Assembly (NCBI RefSeq): GCF_023498005.1
Contig: NZ_CP097289.1
Span: 4,030,001-4,094,000, forward strand
Reading direction: 5' to 3'
Length of the DNA: 64,000 nt
DNA from: Streptomyces durmitorensis
GTDB lineage: Bacteria; Actinomycetota; Actinomycetes; Streptomycetales; Streptomycetaceae
Shown: piece by piece, positions 25,895-34,667 of the stretch
Layout of the letters: each line of letters opens with the position of its first letter
Position numbering within the stretch: position 1 is the stretch's first letter
Made by a program: the position numbers and the translations under genes
The notes under the pieces: generated by a model
Seen by the model: only the letters and a program-made list of their open reading frames with translations
Told to the model about the DNA's origin: nothing
The model's database searches: none

Positions 25895-27349
25895 TCAATC
25901 AGTGACCTGATAGGTCGCCGAGGCCTGCTCATAGAACCGGTCCACCTCGTCCCGCTCGGACTCAGGCCCTCGGATCTGCACGACGTGGTACTTCCCGCCG
26001 ACGATCATCGCGAGATTGCGTACGAAGATTTCGCCGCCGTCCGAGCCGCTCCAGGTGAACTGCCCCTCGCCCATGACCCGTCCGCCCACATCGATCCTGC
26101 GCATCCCGGAGGACACCGCCCAGGTCGAGTCGCGGAACGGCTGCAGCTCGCGCTCGTGCTCGCGCTGGTACTTCATGGGGTCGCTGCCGTACTCGTCCGT
26201 GCCGTCCCGCCCCGGCACGACGATCAGCTCGAAGTCGCCCTGCGTGTAAAGCACCTGTCCCCGCCCGTTCTTGGGCTGCCGGTCCCAGCCGCTCGCGACG
26301 GCGACCCGGAAGCCCTCGGCGTCCTTACGGAGCGTGAAGCCCTTCGGCAGCGCGGGTCCGCTGGTCTGCGGCTGCTGCGAGTCGGGGCTCCTCTCCGGTT
26401 TGTCGCTCGGATTGTCTCTGGGCTTGTCGGACTTGCCGTCCTCGCTGGGCCGGGAGCTGGAGCTGCTGCCGGGGTCGGGCCCCTGGCTGGTGCCGGGGTC
26501 ACCGGCGGATCCGGCACGCTCGCTGCCCTTGTTCTCGCCCGACTTGGGCATGAAGGCCACGGCGTACGCGATCGCCGCGACGAGCCCGACCAGGATGAGC
26601 AGGAGCAGGAGGCGCCCCAGGGAGCGCGGCTGCCCCGTCCCGCTCCGCTTGGGCGCGCGTGCGCGTGGGGGCGCGGGTGCCCGCGGGGGTGCGGGTGCGG
26701 ACGCGAACGCCGAGGCGGACGCGGCGGCTGCGGGCCTGGCCTCCCGCCCTCGTTTGGGCTGCTTCGACTGCTTGGACTGCTTCGACTGCTTGTGCTTGTG
26801 ACGCCCGTTCTGGCGGGAGTTCGGCATGGGGGCGGTGGCGGCGGGCGCGGTGGCGCGCCGCTTCTTGCGGCGTACGAGAACACCGCGACGGCGTACGACA
26901 GGCAGCCGCCTGGCGTCGAACGGCGGCGCGGGCACGACGTTCGCACCGGCTTCCGGCTCGGGCGCCGAGCGGACCAACGACCGCAGCCAGCCGTTCAGCT
27001 CCTCGAAGTCGAGCCGCTCGGTGGGGTCCTGGCGCAGCAACGACTCGACCACGGGCCGGAGCGGACCGCATTCCTCCGCGAAGGCGGGCGGCTCGGCGCA
27101 CACCAGCTGGACGAGCTCGAAGGTGCTCTCCTCGGGGTAGGGCGCGTGGCCCTGTACAGCCCGGAACAGCAACGCGCCGAGCGCCCAGAGGTCGGTGGCG
27201 GGTCCGATGGGCGGGGCGAGCTGCCAGTTCTCGTGCACGGGCCCGGCCTGCTCGGGCGCCCACCGCTCGGTCACGGCCCCGACCACGGTCATCCGCGCGT
27301 GCCGGGCCCGCTCGGCGGCAAGGGCGGTGGCGGGGCCACGCCGGGCCAC
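25895..27349 (-). CDS. C-terminal half of a frameshifted pseudokinase
   Basis: This frame encodes kinase subdomains IX-XI (GPATDLWALGALLFRAVQGHAPYPEE, QDPTERLDFEEL). A Lys/Gln-rich basic linker, a membrane helix (LLLLLILVGLVAAIAYAVAF) and an extracytoplasmic domain with GEGQFTWSGSDGG follow. It lacks any N lobe or catalytic loop of its own. The open frame continues upstream of 27349 as PTPTPTPPPSSSGHSYWDALVAER, so the true junction with the N-terminal half (27289-28926) lies at about 27397-27440. A -1 shift joins the two. Confidence 0.75.
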   Translation of the reverse strand: MARRGPATALAAERARHARMTVVGAVTERWAPEQAGPVHENWQLAPPIGPATDLWALGALLFRAVQGHAPYPEESTFELVQLVCAEPPAFAEECGPLRPVVESLLRQDPTERLDFEELNGWLRSLVRSAPEPEAGANVVPAPPFDARRLPVVRRRGVLVRRKKRRATAPAATAPMPNSRQNGRHKHKQSKQSKQSKQPKRGREARPAAAASASAFASAPAPPRAPAPPRARAPKRSGTGQPRSLGRLLLLLILVGLVAAIAYAVAFMPKSGENKGSERAGSAGDPGTSQGPDPGSSSSSRPSEDGKSDKPRDNPSDKPERSPDSQQPQTSGPALPKGFTLRKDAEGFRVAVASGWDRQPKNGRGQVLYTQGDFELIVVPGRDGTDEYGSDPMKYQREHERELQPFRDSTWAVSSGMRRIDVGGRVMGEGQFTWSGSDGGEIFVRNLAMIVGGKYHVVQIRGPESERDEVDRFYEQASATYQVTD

Positions 27350-28926
27350 GCTCCGCTCGGCGACGAGGGCGTCCCAGTAGCTGTGGCCGGACGAGGAGGG
27401 GGGCGGGGTGGGGGTCGGGGTGGGGTCGGCTTCGGGGTGGGAGTGGTGCGGCCGGAGGTGGAGTCCGGACCGCCTCGGCTGAGCGCGGAGCCCGGTGCGT
27501 CGTGACGCGACGGGGAACCTGGGGCGCCGTAGCCAGAGCCATGTCCTTCGTAGCCGAAGTTCTGTCCCTCATAGCCGGCACCAGTGCCCTGACCGCCACG
27601 GCCACTCGCAGGGCCTAGCTCAGCTCGGTCGGCGCCTCGCTCGGCGCCTACCCCACCGGCGAACCCACCGGCAGGCCCACCAAAGCCTCCACCGCCGACG
27701 CCCCCAACATCCCCAACACCCCCAACGCCCTTGCCCGCACCGGCACTCGACGCCCCCGCGCCTCCGCCCCTCGGCACGGCCCCGTGCCACTGCTGCGTAC
27801 CCCTGACGCCATACGGATCCAGGATCCGCCCGGCGACCTCGGCCTCACCACTGCTCCCACTGCTCCCGCTACTCCCGCTGCCCCCGCTGCGGCTTTCGCC
27901 CCCGCTCCCGCCCTCCGCGCCGTACCCACGCGCCCCTTCATCGTCGTACGCCTCATACCCCTCGTAACCCTCACGCGCCCCGAACGACCCGCCGCCCCTG
28001 GGCCCCGGCAACTCCGCGCCCCTCGACGCCGGGCCCCGCCGCCCCTCGTCCTCGCTCACCCGCGCCGCGGCCCGTGCCCCGGCGCGATACGCGGCTATGG
28101 CGTTGGACCGTGCCGCCCGCACATCGCCCCCGGGCTCAGCGGCCGGGGCGGCCTCGATCGCGGCATGCCCACGCGAACGATCGCTCTCGTCAACCTCATA
28201 GGCCTCGTCAGGCTCACCCTCATCGGCGTTCGGGGCGGCCCCGGCACCACCCCCGGCACCATCCCCAGCCTCACCCTCAAAACCCGCGAGGAACTCCTCG
28301 GGCCGAGGGTCGTACCCGCACAGCGCCTCTTCCGCCGCGCCCGCCGCGAGGCCCGTGAGGACCACCCGGCCGTCGTCGCAGACCAGGACCGTGCGGGCGG
28401 TGATGTTCCGGTGGACCCAGCCGTGCGCGTGCAGCACCCGCAGGGCCGTCACCACGTCCGAGGCGATCTCCGCCGCCCGATACGGGCTCAGCGGCCGGTC
28501 CGCGAGCAGCGCGGCCAGCGGCCTCGCCGCGACCAACTCGCTGACTATCCACAGCGAACCGCCCTCGGCGAACACGTCGAAGACCTGGTCGAGCCGCGGA
28601 TGGTCGGGAATCTGCGCGGCGGCCTGCGCCGCCTCTATCGCGCGCCGCACCGCCGGGTCCGACGGCCTGCGCGTCGTACGCGCCGACGGCCGCCGCACCG
28701 CCCCCGCACTCACGAACCCCGCCGGAAGCTCCCCCTCCGGGAGGTCGCGCTCATCGAGCTCAAGCACTTCCGCGTCGACGACCTCAGGCAACGGAACCTG
28801 CCTGACCAGGACTTCCTGCCCGCTGTACGTGTCGAAGGCGCGCGTCTCGGCGAGTTCGTACTCATCCGCGGGAGGCAGCGGCAGGCGATAGCGGTCGGCG
28901 AGTACCCGCCCCGCGTATTCGTCCAC
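27289..28926 (-). CDS. N-terminal half of a frameshifted pseudokinase
   Basis: The GTG start at 28926 follows GGGGGAGG. The frame encodes a degenerate kinase N lobe and catalytic region. No glycine-rich loop is present, the beta-3 Lys is Arg (VLVRQVP), HRD is HRN (VHRNITARTVL) and DFG is replaced by TGL. The activation region is replaced by some 250 residues of Gly/Ser/Glu/Ala-rich low-complexity sequence. The fold then resumes in the -1 frame (C half at 25895-27349). The out-of-frame tail beyond about 27440 is meaningless. A sequencing indel, a real mutation or programmed -1 slippage at C CCC CCT (27397-27403) could explain this. Confidence 0.75.
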   Translation of the reverse strand: MDEYAGRVLADRYRLPLPPADEYELAETRAFDTYSGQEVLVRQVPLPEVVDAEVLELDERDLPEGELPAGFVSAGAVRRPSARTTRRPSDPAVRRAIEAAQAAAQIPDHPRLDQVFDVFAEGGSLWIVSELVAARPLAALLADRPLSPYRAAEIASDVVTALRVLHAHGWVHRNITARTVLVCDDGRVVLTGLAAGAAEEALCGYDPRPEEFLAGFEGEAGDGAGGGAGAAPNADEGEPDEAYEVDESDRSRGHAAIEAAPAAEPGGDVRAARSNAIAAYRAGARAAARVSEDEGRRGPASRGAELPGPRGGGSFGAREGYEGYEAYDDEGARGYGAEGGSGGESRSGGSGSSGSSGSSGEAEVAGRILDPYGVRGTQQWHGAVPRGGGAGASSAGAGKGVGGVGDVGGVGGGGFGGPAGGFAGGVGAERGADRAELGPASGRGGQGTGAGYEGQNFGYEGHGSGYGAPGSPSRHDAPGSALSRGGPDSTSGRTTPTPKPTPPRPPPRPPPRPATATGTPSSPSGAWPGVAPPPPLPPSGPGTRG

Positions 28927-29091
28927 GACGCCTCCCCCGTCCGCCCGGTGGTCAATTCCGTTCGTCTAACGCCTTGTTGCGGCTGCGTACGGTCCGCAGA
29001 CACTCACGATACGTGCCGGAGGCAAACCACATTGAGGGGATGCGAGATCTCGCCGAGACCCTTGGCTACTTCTTTCTGCTACTCCCTCTGG

Positions 29092-31329
29092 CTACTTCTT
29101 CGGCTCGAACGACTTCGTGAAGGTCCGCCACGCGTCCTTGCGCTCGTCGCTGCCCCACTTGCCGTCCTTGGCCGTGTACATCATTCCGTAGCCCAGGTGG
29201 TCGTTGACGACGAAGCCACGGTCTATCGAGCGGTACTTCGTGCCGCCTTCGACGTACGTGAACTCCCAGTCAGCCGTGTTCCAGCCGCGGAAGTCGACCT
29301 TCTCTATCCGGATCCGCTTGTACTGCGACCGGACCATGTACGACTCCTGGCTCTTCCAGTCGCCCACGGGGTCGGACTTGGGGGTGGGAGTCCAGCCGAT
29401 CAGCAGCTTCTGCCCGTTCGGACCGGTGAAGCGCGCGCCCGCGGCAGCCGTGGACTGGTACTTCCAGCCCTTGGGCAGGCCCACCGAGAAACCCTGGGAG
29501 TGCTTGTACGTCGACTCGGCACCGTCGCCCGGCTCCTTGCCGGGGTCGTTGCCGCTGCCCTCGCCGCTGCCGTCCGGATCCTTGCTCTCGTCCGCGCCGG
29601 GGTTCGCCCCCGAGCCCGTGCCCTTGTCCGCGTCGTCCGTGTCCTTCTCGGCGCCGTCGTCCTGCCCGGCGCCCTTGTCCGTCTCCTTCTCGCCGCTGCC
29701 CGCGGTGGCGCCGCTGGACGCGGCCTTGTCACCGCCGTTCTTGCTGTCCTGCCCGCCGTTCTCGTCCCCGCCGTTCAGCGCGAAGGCCAGCACGGTCCCG
29801 AGCACCGCGAGCACGAGGGCCACCGAGATGATCACGAGCGTGCGCCGCGGCACCACGTCGGTGAGCGAGGCCTTGGGAGGCGTCGCACGCGGCGGCGTCG
29901 CGGGAACCGGCGGAGTGGCAGGAGCGGAAGAAGAGGCAGCAGGAGCAGGACCGGACGCAGTAGAACCAGCGGCCGCTCCAGCGGCCGCTCCAGCCGCCCC
30001 GGAACGCGACGGCTTCTCCGCCACCGCACCAGAAGCGGAACCGGCCCCAGAACTAGAACCGGAATTGGAGTCGGAACCGGAACCGGAGTCGGAGGGCGAA
30101 GTAGAACCAGAAGCAGCCGTCCCGGCGCCCGCACCCGACCCCGCGCCCCGCGCGGTAGCCGCAGCCGCGGCCTTCCGCACCGACCGGAGCGCGCCCTTCA
30201 GCCGCTCGGCGGCCTCCTCGCCCTTGCGGCCACCGGAGTCCACGGAGGATCCAGCGGTCTCGGAGGACCCTGCGGCCTCAGACGTGGCCGCAGCACCAGC
30301 GGCACCCGCGGCGCCTCCACCGGCCGCACCCGCACCGGCCGCACGGCCGACGCCTCCCTTGCCCTTGCCCCTGTCCTTGCCCTTGTCCTTCCCGAACCGC
30401 TTCCCCAAGGCCGGCGGCACCGGAGGCAACGGCACGACCTTCGTCGCGTCGACCGGCTCCGGCTCGTCCTTGACCTCGGGCGCGTGAATCACGTCGAGCA
30501 GGAGCGCCCGCGCCCCCGCGTCGTCCAGCCGCTGCTCGGGGTCCTTGGCCAGCAGGCCATAGATGACCTTCTCCAACGGACCCGCGTTCGTCGGCTGTTC
30601 GACGTCCTCGGTCATCACCGCGGTGAGGGTCGCGATCGCCGACCCCTTGTCGTACGGAGGAACACCTTCCACCGCCGCGTACAGCAGCCCGCCGAGCGAC
30701 CACAGGTCGGCGGCAGGGCCCGGCTTGTGCCCTCGTGCACGCTCCGGCGAGATGTACGACGGCGCGCCGACGAGCATGCCGGTGGACGTGATCGACGGGT
30801 CGCCCTCGACCTGCGCGATGCCGAAGTCCGTGAGGACGACCCGGCCGTCCTCGGCGATCAGCACGTTCGACGGCTTCACGTCACGGTGCAGGATTCCCTC
30901 GCGGTGCGCGGACCGCAGCACGTCGAGCACCGCGAGCCCGACCTCGGCCGCGCGCCTCGGCGTGAGCAGCCCGTCCTCGCGGATGGCCTCGGCGAGGGAC
31001 TTGCCCTCGACCAGCTCCATCACGATCCACGGCCGGTCGTCCTCGTCGACCACGTCGTACACGGTGACCGCACTGGTGTTGCGGATCCGCGCGATCGCCT
31101 TGGCCTCACGCAACGTACGCGTGATGAGCCGGCGCTTCTCGTCGTCGTCGATGCTCGACGGGAAACGCAGTTCCTTCACCGCGACCGTACGACCGAGTGT
31201 CTCGTCCTTGGCGCGCCAGACGGTTCCCATTCCGCCGCGGCCGAGCACTTCTCCCAGCCGGTAACGCCCGGAGAGGAGACGTTCGCTCTTGTCCTGACGG
31301 GACTGACCCGCCTGCTCCGCGTCCGACAT
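29092..31329 (-). CDS. Ser/Thr protein kinase, membrane-anchored, first gene of the array
   Basis: The product is a 745-residue kinase. The kinase domain (about 20-285) has LGRGGMG, Lys52, HRDVKPSNVL and TDFGIAQVEG, all intact. A roughly 200-residue Ala/Gly/Ser-rich cytoplasmic linker, a membrane helix (TLVIISVALVLAVLGTVLAFAL) and an acidic Gly/Asp-rich spacer follow. The extracytoplasmic domain contains ADWEFTYVEGG. It is transcribed divergently from a serine hydrolase gene, so the array promoter should lie in 31330-31464. Confidence 0.93.
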   Translation of the reverse strand: MSDAEQAGQSRQDKSERLLSGRYRLGEVLGRGGMGTVWRAKDETLGRTVAVKELRFPSSIDDDEKRRLITRTLREAKAIARIRNTSAVTVYDVVDEDDRPWIVMELVEGKSLAEAIREDGLLTPRRAAEVGLAVLDVLRSAHREGILHRDVKPSNVLIAEDGRVVLTDFGIAQVEGDPSITSTGMLVGAPSYISPERARGHKPGPAADLWSLGGLLYAAVEGVPPYDKGSAIATLTAVMTEDVEQPTNAGPLEKVIYGLLAKDPEQRLDDAGARALLLDVIHAPEVKDEPEPVDATKVVPLPPVPPALGKRFGKDKGKDRGKGKGGVGRAAGAGAAGGGAAGAAGAAATSEAAGSSETAGSSVDSGGRKGEEAAERLKGALRSVRKAAAAATARGAGSGAGAGTAASGSTSPSDSGSGSDSNSGSSSGAGSASGAVAEKPSRSGAAGAAAGAAAGSTASGPAPAASSSAPATPPVPATPPRATPPKASLTDVVPRRTLVIISVALVLAVLGTVLAFALNGGDENGGQDSKNGGDKAASSGATAGSGEKETDKGAGQDDGAEKDTDDADKGTGSGANPGADESKDPDGSGEGSGNDPGKEPGDGAESTYKHSQGFSVGLPKGWKYQSTAAAGARFTGPNGQKLLIGWTPTPKSDPVGDWKSQESYMVRSQYKRIRIEKVDFRGWNTADWEFTYVEGGTKYRSIDRGFVVNDHLGYGMMYTAKDGKWGSDERKDAWRTFTKSFEPKK

Positions 31330-31464
31330 GCGTCCCCTCTGCTGCTACCGCTGCTACCCGCGCAACCCGCCCTGACAGAGCCTCCATTGTCCCTTACTCA
31401 GGGACCGGTCTACGCCCAGGGTCCAACGTCCCTCATGATGGGCTCCGCACAAGGAGGGACCGTC

Positions 31465-32709
31465 ATGCCCATTCCGCGGACACTGCTGGCCCTGCCCCTT
31501 GCGGTGACCCTCATCGGCCTGACTTCCGCCAGTGCGCCGCTGGCCGCCAAACCGGCCACGGACGCCACTCTTCCGCTGCTCGTCACCCGAGGCAAGGCCC
31601 CCGCCGCGGCTCTGTTGGCCCGCGAGGCCCCATGGTCAACAACCGAGCCGGGCGCCCCGGACCCACCACCGGGACAGCGGGCGACCCAGCGGCCCCACTG
31701 GCACTTCGCCCAGGCCAAACAGCCCACGGCCGACGACACCACCACAGGTACGGACAGAAACCAAGCGCCCGCGACCGGACCTGGAAGCGGCGCCGACACC
31801 GGTTCCGGCACCGGCGCCCGCGCGGGCACCCGCGACACCGGCGACGCCACCCGCATCCGCCGCACCGACCACTTCCGCGCCGGAAGCATCACCAAGACGT
31901 TCATCGCGACGGTCGTACTCCAACTCGCCGCCGAACACCGTCTGTCCCTGTCCGACCCCGTGGAACTCCACCTGCCCGGTCTCATCCGCGGCAAAAGTCT
32001 CGACGGCCACAGCCTCACGCTGCGCGCCCTGCTCACCCACACCAGCGGCCTCGCTGACTACACCACCGACACCAAAGGCCTCGTCCCCCTCACTCCGACG
32101 GAGGCGGTCCGCACCGCCCTCGCCCACCCCGCGACCACGCCGGGCCGCTGGTCGTACTCCAACACCAACTACGTCGTCCTCGGCATGGTGATCAAGCAGG
32201 TCACCGGCCGCTCCTACGCCGCCGAGACCGAACGCCGCGTCATCACCCCCCTTGGCCTGTCCGGCACTTCATTCCCCGGCACCCGCACCACGCTCCCCGC
32301 CCCGCACGGTCGCGCATACACGAGCGAGGGCCAGGACGTCACCGCCCTCGACCCGGGCATCGCGGGCGCCGCGGGCGAGCTGGTCTCCACGCTCACCGAC
32401 CTGAACCGCTTCTACGCCGCCCTCCTCACCGGCCGGCTGCTCCCCGCGCCCCAGCTGCGACAGATGCTCAACACCCGGACCACGGAGGGCCACTACGGCA
32501 TGGGCCTCTACCCGCAGAAGCTGCCCTGCGGCACCACGGTCTGGGGCCACAACGGCCGCATCGCCGGAAGCTACGTCCGCACGGCCGCCACCCGCGACGG
32601 CGACCGTGTCCTGACTTTCCGGGTCAACACGGACGAGCTGGCCGACCCGGCCCTCGAACCGGCTCTCCTGACTGCCGAGTTCTGCGGCTCCGGCCCGTCC
32701 GGCAGCTGA
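31465..32709 (+). CDS. Secreted serine hydrolase / D-Ala-D-Ala carboxypeptidase-like (beta-lactamase fold)
   Basis: The product is a 414-residue class C beta-lactamase-family protein. It has a signal peptide (about 1-30) and a disordered Pro/Thr linker. The catalytic domain shows the nucleophile motif SITK (within FRAGSITKTFIATV), the YSN motif (WSYSNTNYV) and the third motif HNG near the C terminus. Members hydrolyse D-alanyl peptides or esters outside the cell. ATG 31465 follows a strong AAGGAGGG. It is convergent with glpD, with only 12 bases between the stops. Confidence 0.9.
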   Translation: MPIPRTLLALPLAVTLIGLTSASAPLAAKPATDATLPLLVTRGKAPAAALLAREAPWSTTEPGAPDPPPGQRATQRPHWHFAQAKQPTADDTTTGTDRNQAPATGPGSGADTGSGTGARAGTRDTGDATRIRRTDHFRAGSITKTFIATVVLQLAAEHRLSLSDPVELHLPGLIRGKSLDGHSLTLRALLTHTSGLADYTTDTKGLVPLTPTEAVRTALAHPATTPGRWSYSNTNYVVLGMVIKQVTGRSYAAETERRVITPLGLSGTSFPGTRTTLPAPHGRAYTSEGQDVTALDPGIAGAAGELVSTLTDLNRFYAALLTGRLLPAPQLRQMLNTRTTEGHYGMGLYPQKLPCGTTVWGHNGRIAGSYVRTAATRDGDRVLTFRVNTDELADPALEPALLTAEFCGSGPSGS

Positions 32710-32721
32710 GGGCGCCCGCGG

Positions 32722-34428
32722 CTAGAGCGGCACGATGTCCGGCGCGCCCAGCCTCGCCGCGTCCGCCGTCAGGTCGTCCGGCTGTCGCTGCGACTCCCGC
32801 TCGGCCTCCACCCGCTTCTCGTAGTGCTGCACCTCCCGCTCCACCTGGTCCTTGTCCCAGCCGAGGACCTGCGCCATCAGCTCCGCGCACAGCCGCGCGC
32901 TGCGCGTGCCCCGGTCGAACGTCTCGATCGAGATGCGCGTGCGCCGGGTCAGCACGTCGTCCAGATGCCGTGCCCCCTCGTGCGACGCGGCATAGACGAT
33001 CTCTGCGCGCAGATAGTCGTCCGCGGCGGGCAACGGCTCGCCCAGCGTGGGGTCGGCCGTGACGAGGGCGAGGACTTCCTCCGCCAGCGATCCGTACCGG
33101 TTCAACAGGTGCTCCACGCGCACCACATGGAGCCCGGTGCGTGCGGCGATCCTGGCGCGCGCGTTCCACAGCGCCTTGTACCCCTCGGCGCCGACCAGCG
33201 GGATGTCCTCGGTGACGCAGTCGGCGACCCGCTGGTCGAGGGCGTGCACCGCCTCGTCCACGGCGTCCTTCGCCATGACTCGGTACGTCGTGTACTTGCC
33301 GCCCGCGATGACGACCAGGCCCGGCGCCGGATGCGCCACCGTGTGCTCGCGCGACAGCTTGCTCGTGGCGTCCGACTCCCCGGCGAGCAGCGGCCTGAGT
33401 CCCGCGTACACCCCTTCCACGTCGTCCCGTGAGAGGGGCACCGCGAGCACCGAGTTCACATGCTCGAGCAGATAGTCGATGTCGGCGCTGGACGCCGCCG
33501 GATGCGCCTTGTCCAGGTCCCAGTCGGTGTCGGTCGTCCCCACGATCCAGTGCCGTCCCCACGGGATGACGAAGAGGACGCTCTTCTCCGTGCGCAGGAT
33601 CAGGCCAGTCGTCGAGTTGATCCGGTCCTTGGGCACGACCAGATGGATGCCCTTGGACGCCCTGACGTGGAACTGTCCCCGCTCGCCAACCATCGCCTGG
33701 GTGTCGTCCGTCCACACACCGGTGGCGTTGACCACCTGCTTGGCCCGGACCTCGTACTCCCCGCCGCCCTCGACGTCCTGCACCCGGGCACCGACGACGC
33801 GTTCGCCCTCGCGCAGGAAGCCCGTGACGCGGGCGCGGTTGGCGACCTTCGCGCCGTACGCCGCCGCTGTGCGCACCAGTGTCGCCACATAGCGGGCGTC
33901 GTCCATCTGCGCGTCGTAGTACTGCATGGCCCCCGTCAGGGCGTCCTTCTTCAGGCACGGTGCTACGCGCAGGGCGTGACGCCGGGTCAGATGGCGGTGC
34001 ATGGGCAGGCCTCGGCCGTGGCCCCGCGACATCGACATGGCGTCGTACAACGCGACGCCCGATCCGGCATAGATCCGCTCCCAGCCCTTGTGCTGCAAGG
34101 GATACAGGAACGGCACCGGCTTCACGAGATGCGGGGCGAGCCGCTCGAGGAGCAGGCCGCGCTCCTTCAGCGCCTCGCGCACCAGCGCGAAGTCGAGCAT
34201 CTCCAGATAGCGCAGGCCGCCGTGGATCAACTTGCTCGACCGGCTCGACGTGCCCGACGCCCAGTCCCGTGCCTCGACGAGGCCGGTGGACAGGCCGCGG
34301 GTCACGGCGTCCAGTGCGGTGCCCGCACCGACCACTCCCGCGCCCACGACCAGGACATCCAGCTCCCGCTCGGCCATTTCCGCAAGTGACTCGGCACGCT
34401 CCGCCGGTCCCAAGGTCGCTGTCCTCAC
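32722..34428 (-). CDS. glpD: Glycerol-3-phosphate dehydrogenase (FAD-dependent)
   Basis: GlpD oxidises sn-glycerol-3-phosphate to dihydroxyacetone phosphate and passes electrons to the quinone pool. The product is 568 residues. The FAD-binding motif is VLVVGAGVVGAGTALDAVTRG near residue 26, followed by the family signature GTSSRSSKLIHGGLRYLE. The C-terminal GlpD domain is present. The GTG start follows GGAGG at five bases. The upstream 239-bp region, shared with the divergent sugar dehydrogenase, carries two DnaA boxes. Confidence 0.96.
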   Translation of the reverse strand: MRTATLGPAERAESLAEMAERELDVLVVGAGVVGAGTALDAVTRGLSTGLVEARDWASGTSSRSSKLIHGGLRYLEMLDFALVREALKERGLLLERLAPHLVKPVPFLYPLQHKGWERIYAGSGVALYDAMSMSRGHGRGLPMHRHLTRRHALRVAPCLKKDALTGAMQYYDAQMDDARYVATLVRTAAAYGAKVANRARVTGFLREGERVVGARVQDVEGGGEYEVRAKQVVNATGVWTDDTQAMVGERGQFHVRASKGIHLVVPKDRINSTTGLILRTEKSVLFVIPWGRHWIVGTTDTDWDLDKAHPAASSADIDYLLEHVNSVLAVPLSRDDVEGVYAGLRPLLAGESDATSKLSREHTVAHPAPGLVVIAGGKYTTYRVMAKDAVDEAVHALDQRVADCVTEDIPLVGAEGYKALWNARARIAARTGLHVVRVEHLLNRYGSLAEEVLALVTADPTLGEPLPAADDYLRAEIVYAASHEGARHLDDVLTRRTRISIETFDRGTRSARLCAELMAQVLGWDKDQVEREVQHYEKRVEAERESQRQPDDLTADAARLGAPDIVPL

Positions 34429-34667
34429 CGCTGCCTCCCGTTAGCTGTCGGGTGTGGTCGCGCTCACATCATGCCCAGATTCTGGTCAGGTCCGCTGAGT
34501 TCGGCCGCCGCCTGTGGACAACACGCGGCCAACACTCCGACGCCCGGCGCAGCGCAATGCCGCATAACGGTCATATTTACTCCTAGTCTGACATTGCGCT
34601 GGTCCACCTTGTCCACAGGGCTTGCGCGCTCGTCCCGCTCCGGCTATTGGGAGGACGGCCCACCGCC
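34429..34667. promoter_or_regulatory. Divergent intergenic region with two inverted DnaA boxes
   Basis: TGTGGACAA (34514-34522) and TTGTCCACA (34609-34617) are perfect copies of the Streptomyces DnaA box in opposite orientation, within 11-bp inverted repeats 86 bases apart. An unusually AT-rich stretch (34565-34595) lies between them. The region separates glpD from a divergent nucleotide-sugar dehydrogenase gene. It is far too small to be oriC. Confidence 0.6.

Noticed and set aside
27784..31464. Very long open plus-strand frame running antisense through the kinase genes into the serine hydrolase
   Set aside because: A shadow of GC codon bias; the antisense frames encode recognisable kinases. 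The real hydrolase start is at 31465 with a strong RBS.
34500..34620. Replication origin
   Set aside because: Only two DnaA boxes; Streptomyces oriC has many and lies between dnaA and dnaN, which are absent.
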